Assembly (NCBI RefSeq): GCF_003177035.1
Contig: NZ_CP029488.1
Coordinates: forward strand, 3,974,501 to 4,038,500
Direction: 5' to 3'
DNA: 64,000 bases
DNA from: Salinisphaera sp. LB1
Lineage (GTDB): Bacteria > Pseudomonadota > Gammaproteobacteria > Nevskiales > Salinisphaeraceae
In this document: positions 60,923-64,000 of the stretch, piece by piece
Layout: every line of letters starts with the position of its first letter
Numbering within the stretch: the stretch's first letter is position 1
Program-made: the position numbers and the translations under genes
Notes under the pieces: generated by a model
Databases searched by the model: none
The model's input: the letters and a program-made list of their open reading frames with translations, nothing else
What the model was told of the DNA's origin: nothing

Positions 60923-61684
60923 TCACGATTTGAGCCGATAACCGGTCTTGAAGATCCAGGCCACGATGCCGATGCACACCGTCAGGAACAGGCCGATCAT
61001 GAGCACGCTCAGGCTCACGCTCACGTCGGCGGTGTTGTAGAAACTCCAGCGAAAACCCGACACCAGATAGACCACCGGGTTGATCAACGTCACCTTCTGC
61101 CAGAACGGCGGCAGCATATCCAGCGAATAGAACGTGCCGCCCAGGAACGTCAATGGTGTAACGATCAGCAGCGGGATGACCGTCAGCTTTTCGAAATTAT
61201 CCGCCCAGATGCCGATAATGAAGCCGAACAGGGCGAAGGTGATGGCGGTGAGCACGAGAAACACCACCATCCAGACCGGATGCGCGATGTGGATGTTCAC
61301 GAACAGCGTGGATGTGGCCAGGATGATCAACCCGAGCATCGCCGACTTGGTGGCGGCCGCGCCGACGTAGCTGGTCACGATCTCCACGAACGACACCGGC
61401 GCCGAGAGCAACTCGTAGACCGTACCGATGAACTTCGGGAAATAGATCGCGAACGAGGCATTGGAGATGCCCTGGGTCATCAGCGACAGCATGATCAGGC
61501 CGGGCACAATGAACGCGCCGTAGGACACGCCCTGTACCTCGCTGATGCGCGAGCCGATCGCCGAGCCGAACACAACGAAATAAAGACAGGTCGAGATGAT
61601 TGGTGAGATCACGCTCTGAAACAGCGTGCGGCCGGTTCGGGCCATCTCGGAAACATAGAGTGTCTGGATCGCGCGCCAGTTCAT
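60923..61684 (-). CDS. ABC-2 type transporter permease
   Basis: A 253-residue membrane protein with six hydrophobic segments, of the YadH-like ABC-2 family. [33 protein letters not shown] and [15 protein letters not shown] are the family's typical stretches. Its start overlaps the ATPase gene by 4 bases. It probably exports a lipid-linked or hydrophobic compound; the substrate is unknown. Confidence 0.92.
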   Translation of the reverse strand: MNWRAIQTLYVSEMARTGRTLFQSVISPIISTCLYFVVFGSAIGSRISEVQGVSYGAFIVPGLIMLSLMTQGISNASFAIYFPKFIGTVYELLSAPVSFVEIVTSYVGAAATKSAMLGLIILATSTLFVNIHIAHPVWMVVFLVLTAITFALFGFIIGIWADNFEKLTVIPLLIVTPLTFLGGTFYSLDMLPPFWQKVTLINPVVYLVSGFRWSFYNTADVSVSLSVLMIGLFLTVCIGIVAWIFKTGYRLKS

Positions 61685-62610
61685 TGATCGCTCCCCACGA
61701 GATTGACGAAGATCTCTTCCAGCGAACTCTGCTGCGTGTCGACATCCATGAAGGCGACATCCGCGGCGTCCAGATCGCGAAACAGTTGTTTGACGCCGGT
61801 GGTGCCGGTCGCGGCGTTGTAGACATAAACCAGTTGCCGGCCGTCATCCGACAACCGCAGTTCATAGCCGTCCAGGGTCGACGGGACGCGATCGAGCGGA
61901 TCGGCGAGCGTGATCGACAGTCTTTTCTCGCCGAGCTGATCCATCAGTGCGGCGGTTTCGTCCACGAGCCGGATCCGGCCGTCCTGGATTACGCCGATCC
62001 GGTCGGCCATCTGTTCCGCCTCTTCCAGGTAATGGGTCGTCAGCACGATGGTCACGCCCTGTTCGCGCAGGCCGCGCACCACGTTCCACATGCTGCGCCG
62101 GAGCTCGACATCCACGCCGGCGGTCGGCTCGTCCAGAAACAGTATCTCCGGCTCGTGCGCCAAGGCCTTGGCGATCATCACGCGCCGTTTCATGCCGCCG
62201 GACAGCTCGCGCGTGGCGTTACTACGCTTGTCCCAGAGCGACAGATCCTTGAGCACGCGCTCGATGTGGGCGTCGCTCTTCGGCTTGCCGAACAGCCCGC
62301 GCGAGAACGCCACCGTCGCCCGGACCTTAGAAAACGGCTCCACGGTCAACTCCTGCGGCACGAGCCCGATCTTCTGGCGCGCGGCGCGGAACTCCCGGAT
62401 CACGTCGAAGCCGCTGACGCTGGCGCTGCCGCCGGTGGGATTGACGATGCCGCACAGAATATTGATCAGGGTGGTCTTGCCGGCGCCGTTCGGCCCGAGC
62501 AGCGCGAAGATCTCACCCCGCTCGATACTCAGGTCGACGTTGTCCAATGCCTTGAAGCCGGAGTCGTAGGTCTTGCTCAGACCCCGGATATCGATCACGG
62601 GCTGGGCCAA
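61681..62610 (-). CDS. ABC-2 type transporter ATPase (YadG-like)
   Basis: A 309-residue ATPase: Walker [10 protein letters not shown] (39-47), [15 protein letters not shown] signature, [15 protein letters not shown] Walker B and [14 protein letters not shown] switch. The C-terminal ~80 residues form the extension common in this family ([13 protein letters not shown]). First gene of the pair with the permease; together they match the yadG-yadH type. Confidence 0.94.
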   Translation of the reverse strand: MAQPVIDIRGLSKTYDSGFKALDNVDLSIERGEIFALLGPNGAGKTTLINILCGIVNPTGGSASVSGFDVIREFRAARQKIGLVPQELTVEPFSKVRATVAFSRGLFGKPKSDAHIERVLKDLSLWDKRSNATRELSGGMKRRVMIAKALAHEPEILFLDEPTAGVDVELRRSMWNVVRGLREQGVTIVLTTHYLEEAEQMADRIGVIQDGRIRLVDETAALMDQLGEKRLSITLADPLDRVPSTLDGYELRLSDDGRQLVYVYNAATGTTGVKQLFRDLDAADVAFMDVDTQQSSLEEIFVNLVGSDQ

Positions 62611-62725
62611 TACTGCATCCTTCGCCGCAGCCGCGGCGGTTCGTCCAATCCGCCCAGTATGCCACTGCCACGACGCCGCGGAATCGCGCTATCTTCGAAT
62701 CGGGACACCGATCGAGAAACGCCCG

Positions 62726-63508
62726 ATGAGCGACAGGATCATTCCGTTCGACAGCCAGCGCCGACGCGAGTCCGGCCACGCCGAAGCGGTATCGGCGCCA
62801 CGCCGCCGCCCGCCGGTGCCGCGCGTCCCGGATTTCGCGCGCGCCGACGCCACCTGGCTGCAGGCACGCGACATCGCGTTTCTGCTTGAGGCCGAAGGGC
62901 ACGCACCAGCCGATGGCGGGCTGATCACCGAGGGCATTCCTCCTGCGCTGGAAGCTCTGCTCGAGCGTGACGGCGTAGTGGCCCGCGTGGCCGGCGATAC
63001 CGGCGGCTGGCTCGATATCTCGCCGCATCTGTATTTCCACGTCATGCTGCGCCGCCTCCTGCCCACGCCGCGGACCTATCTGCAAAGACGCGTGCTCCGG
63101 TATCTCGCGAATCTGCTGAGCCTGTTCGTGCGCACGGACCGGCTGTATCGCATCCAGCCCGGCGAGGCGGAATCGTTCGAGTATCTGGTCGATCTGCTGG
63201 CCGAGGCCGCCGAGAGCGAGCACGAACGCCAGTTCCTCGTCCACGCCCATCTCGGCAACTATGCGCTATATCTGGCCGGGCTCGGCCGGCGCTGGATAGA
63301 GCACCGCCTGAAGTATGGCCGCAGCGCGCTCGGCCTCGATTATTACCAGGGCATGGGCCGCCGCGCGTATCGCCAGGCCGCCGATCATCGCCTGGCACGC
63401 GAACTGGAACTGCAGCCGGTGTTCGCGTATCTCGCACAGCAATTCGATCACTACGCCGATGCCCTGCTGCGTCTTGGCGCCGCGCGTGGCCCGCACATGG
63501 CCGACTAA
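62726..63508 (+). CDS. Conserved-looking hypothetical protein
   Basis: A 260-residue protein that I cannot place in a family. It begins MSDRIIPFDSQRRRES, has a basic, proline-rich first 35 residues and then a mostly helical body with many Arg, Leu and Tyr (ISPHLYFHVMLRRLLPTPRTYLQRRVLRYLANLLSLF). No signal peptide, membrane segment or metal motif is clear. It is divergent from the ABC-2 genes. Confidence 0.75.
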   Translation: MSDRIIPFDSQRRRESGHAEAVSAPRRRPPVPRVPDFARADATWLQARDIAFLLEAEGHAPADGGLITEGIPPALEALLERDGVVARVAGDTGGWLDISPHLYFHVMLRRLLPTPRTYLQRRVLRYLANLLSLFVRTDRLYRIQPGEAESFEYLVDLLAEAAESEHERQFLVHAHLGNYALYLAGLGRRWIEHRLKYGRSALGLDYYQGMGRRAYRQAADHRLARELELQPVFAYLAQQFDHYADALLRLGAARGPHMAD

Positions 63509-63543
63509 CCATGCACACCGCTGGCGGATGGCCCGCGCGCCGC

Positions 63544-64000
63544 TCAGGCGCGCGCGGCGACGCCCGGCTGGCGCTGCATGGCACAGTGCGGTATGCCGTC
63601 TTCGAGATATACGTCCGAGATAACCACGAATCCGAGCCGCTGATAGAAATCACGCAGATGCGCTTGCGCGCTCACGCTTACGGCGACATCGCCGCACAGC
63701 CAATAGGTTTCGAGCAGCCCCTCGTTCATCAGCCGATAGCCCAGGCCCCGGCCGCGAAACGCCGGCGCGATCAGCACCCGGCCGATGGCCGGGATCGCAC
63801 CGGGCACGATGCGCAGATAGCCGGCCAGCGCGTTATCGATCCGCAGGCTGAAGTGCCGGGCCACGAGATCATGCGCGTCCGTTTCCTGATAGGCGCACGC
63901 CTGTTCGACCACGAACACCGCCTCACGCAGCACGACGATCTCGTGCCACGCGGTGGCCGGCATATCGCGCAGCCACTGGCCGCTGAAACGGGATTCGCTC
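63544..64000 (-). CDS. elaA: ElaA-type GNAT acetyltransferase (cut by window end)
   Basis: The frame stays open to the end of the window, so the N-terminus is missing. The visible 151 residues match ElaA: LREAVFVVEQACAYQETDAHD, IGRVLIAPAFRGRGLGYRLM with the acetyl-CoA-binding loop, AQAHLRDFYQRLGFVVISDVYLEDGIPH. ElaA is a GNAT protein whose substrate is unknown. Confidence 0.9.
   Translation of the reverse strand, partial: SESRFSGQWLRDMPATAWHEIVVLREAVFVVEQACAYQETDAHDLVARHFSLRIDNALAGYLRIVPGAIPAIGRVLIAPAFRGRGLGYRLMNEGLLETYWLCGDVAVSVSAQAHLRDFYQRLGFVVISDVYLEDGIPHCAMQRQPGVAARA

Overview
The window reads as the chromosome of a high-GC gammaproteobacterium. The evidence is the rsmE-gshB-yqgE-ruvX order, pilT beside yggS, pyrR-pyrB, a rimB/rimK block and an RpiR-controlled inositol locus. 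A halophilic lineage such as Salinisphaera is my guess from gene style, not something the sequence proves. No rRNA or tRNA gene was recognised.

Layout: (1) 1-13.4 kb is housekeeping: rsmE (partial), gshB, yqgE, ruvX, pyrR and pyrB forward; then, reverse, a pilT-pilU-pilT-like ATPase trio with rimB, rimK and a deacylase; then yggS and rpiA forward. A YoeB/YefM toxin-antitoxin pair sits between ~200 bp direct repeats in the rsmE-gshB gap. (2) 13.4-22 kb is a molybdenum island: MFS exporter, a MoaD-MoaE fusion, a MoaC-MoaB fusion, modABC with a recognisable ModE box, a secreted low-complexity protein, and a cytochrome b plus molybdopterin lipoprotein pair. (3) 22.3-29.9 kb holds an ABC exporter and a type I-E CRISPR locus without cas genes. 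The array is split in two by a 4.1 kb segment (24443-28550) that has terminal inverted repeats, a 4-bp target duplication inside one CRISPR repeat, and passenger genes (pirin, ycaC, frameshifted pirin, LysR), but no transposase. This is the most unusual structure in the window. (4) 29.9-32.6 kb has an EamA transporter, a weakly supported ORF and an XRE regulator. (5) 32.6-60.7 kb is a very large inositol catabolism locus: RpiR and LacI regulators, PhyH oxygenase, ABC importer, MFS symporter, seven Gfo/Idh dehydrogenases plus a remnant of an eighth, two IolE paralogues, IolA, IolD, an IolC-DUF2090 fusion, a TIM-barrel isomerase and IolB. (6) 60.9-64 kb has an ABC-2 exporter, a hypothetical protein and an ElaA-type acetyltransferase (cut by the window end).

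How it works together: inositols enter through the ABC and MFS systems, are oxidised by IolG-type dehydrogenases, dehydrated by IolE, ring-opened by IolD, isomerised by IolB, phosphorylated and probably cleaved by the IolC-DUF2090 fusion, and finished by IolA. An AT-rich operator-like element related to the GGAA-N6-TTCC IolR motif recurs upstream of the regulator gene and several operons, which suggests one regulon. The intergenic spaces carry three repeat families: an 11-nt-periodic ATCTGCG hairpin family, a GTCGGATTA palindrome family and a MITE-like element.
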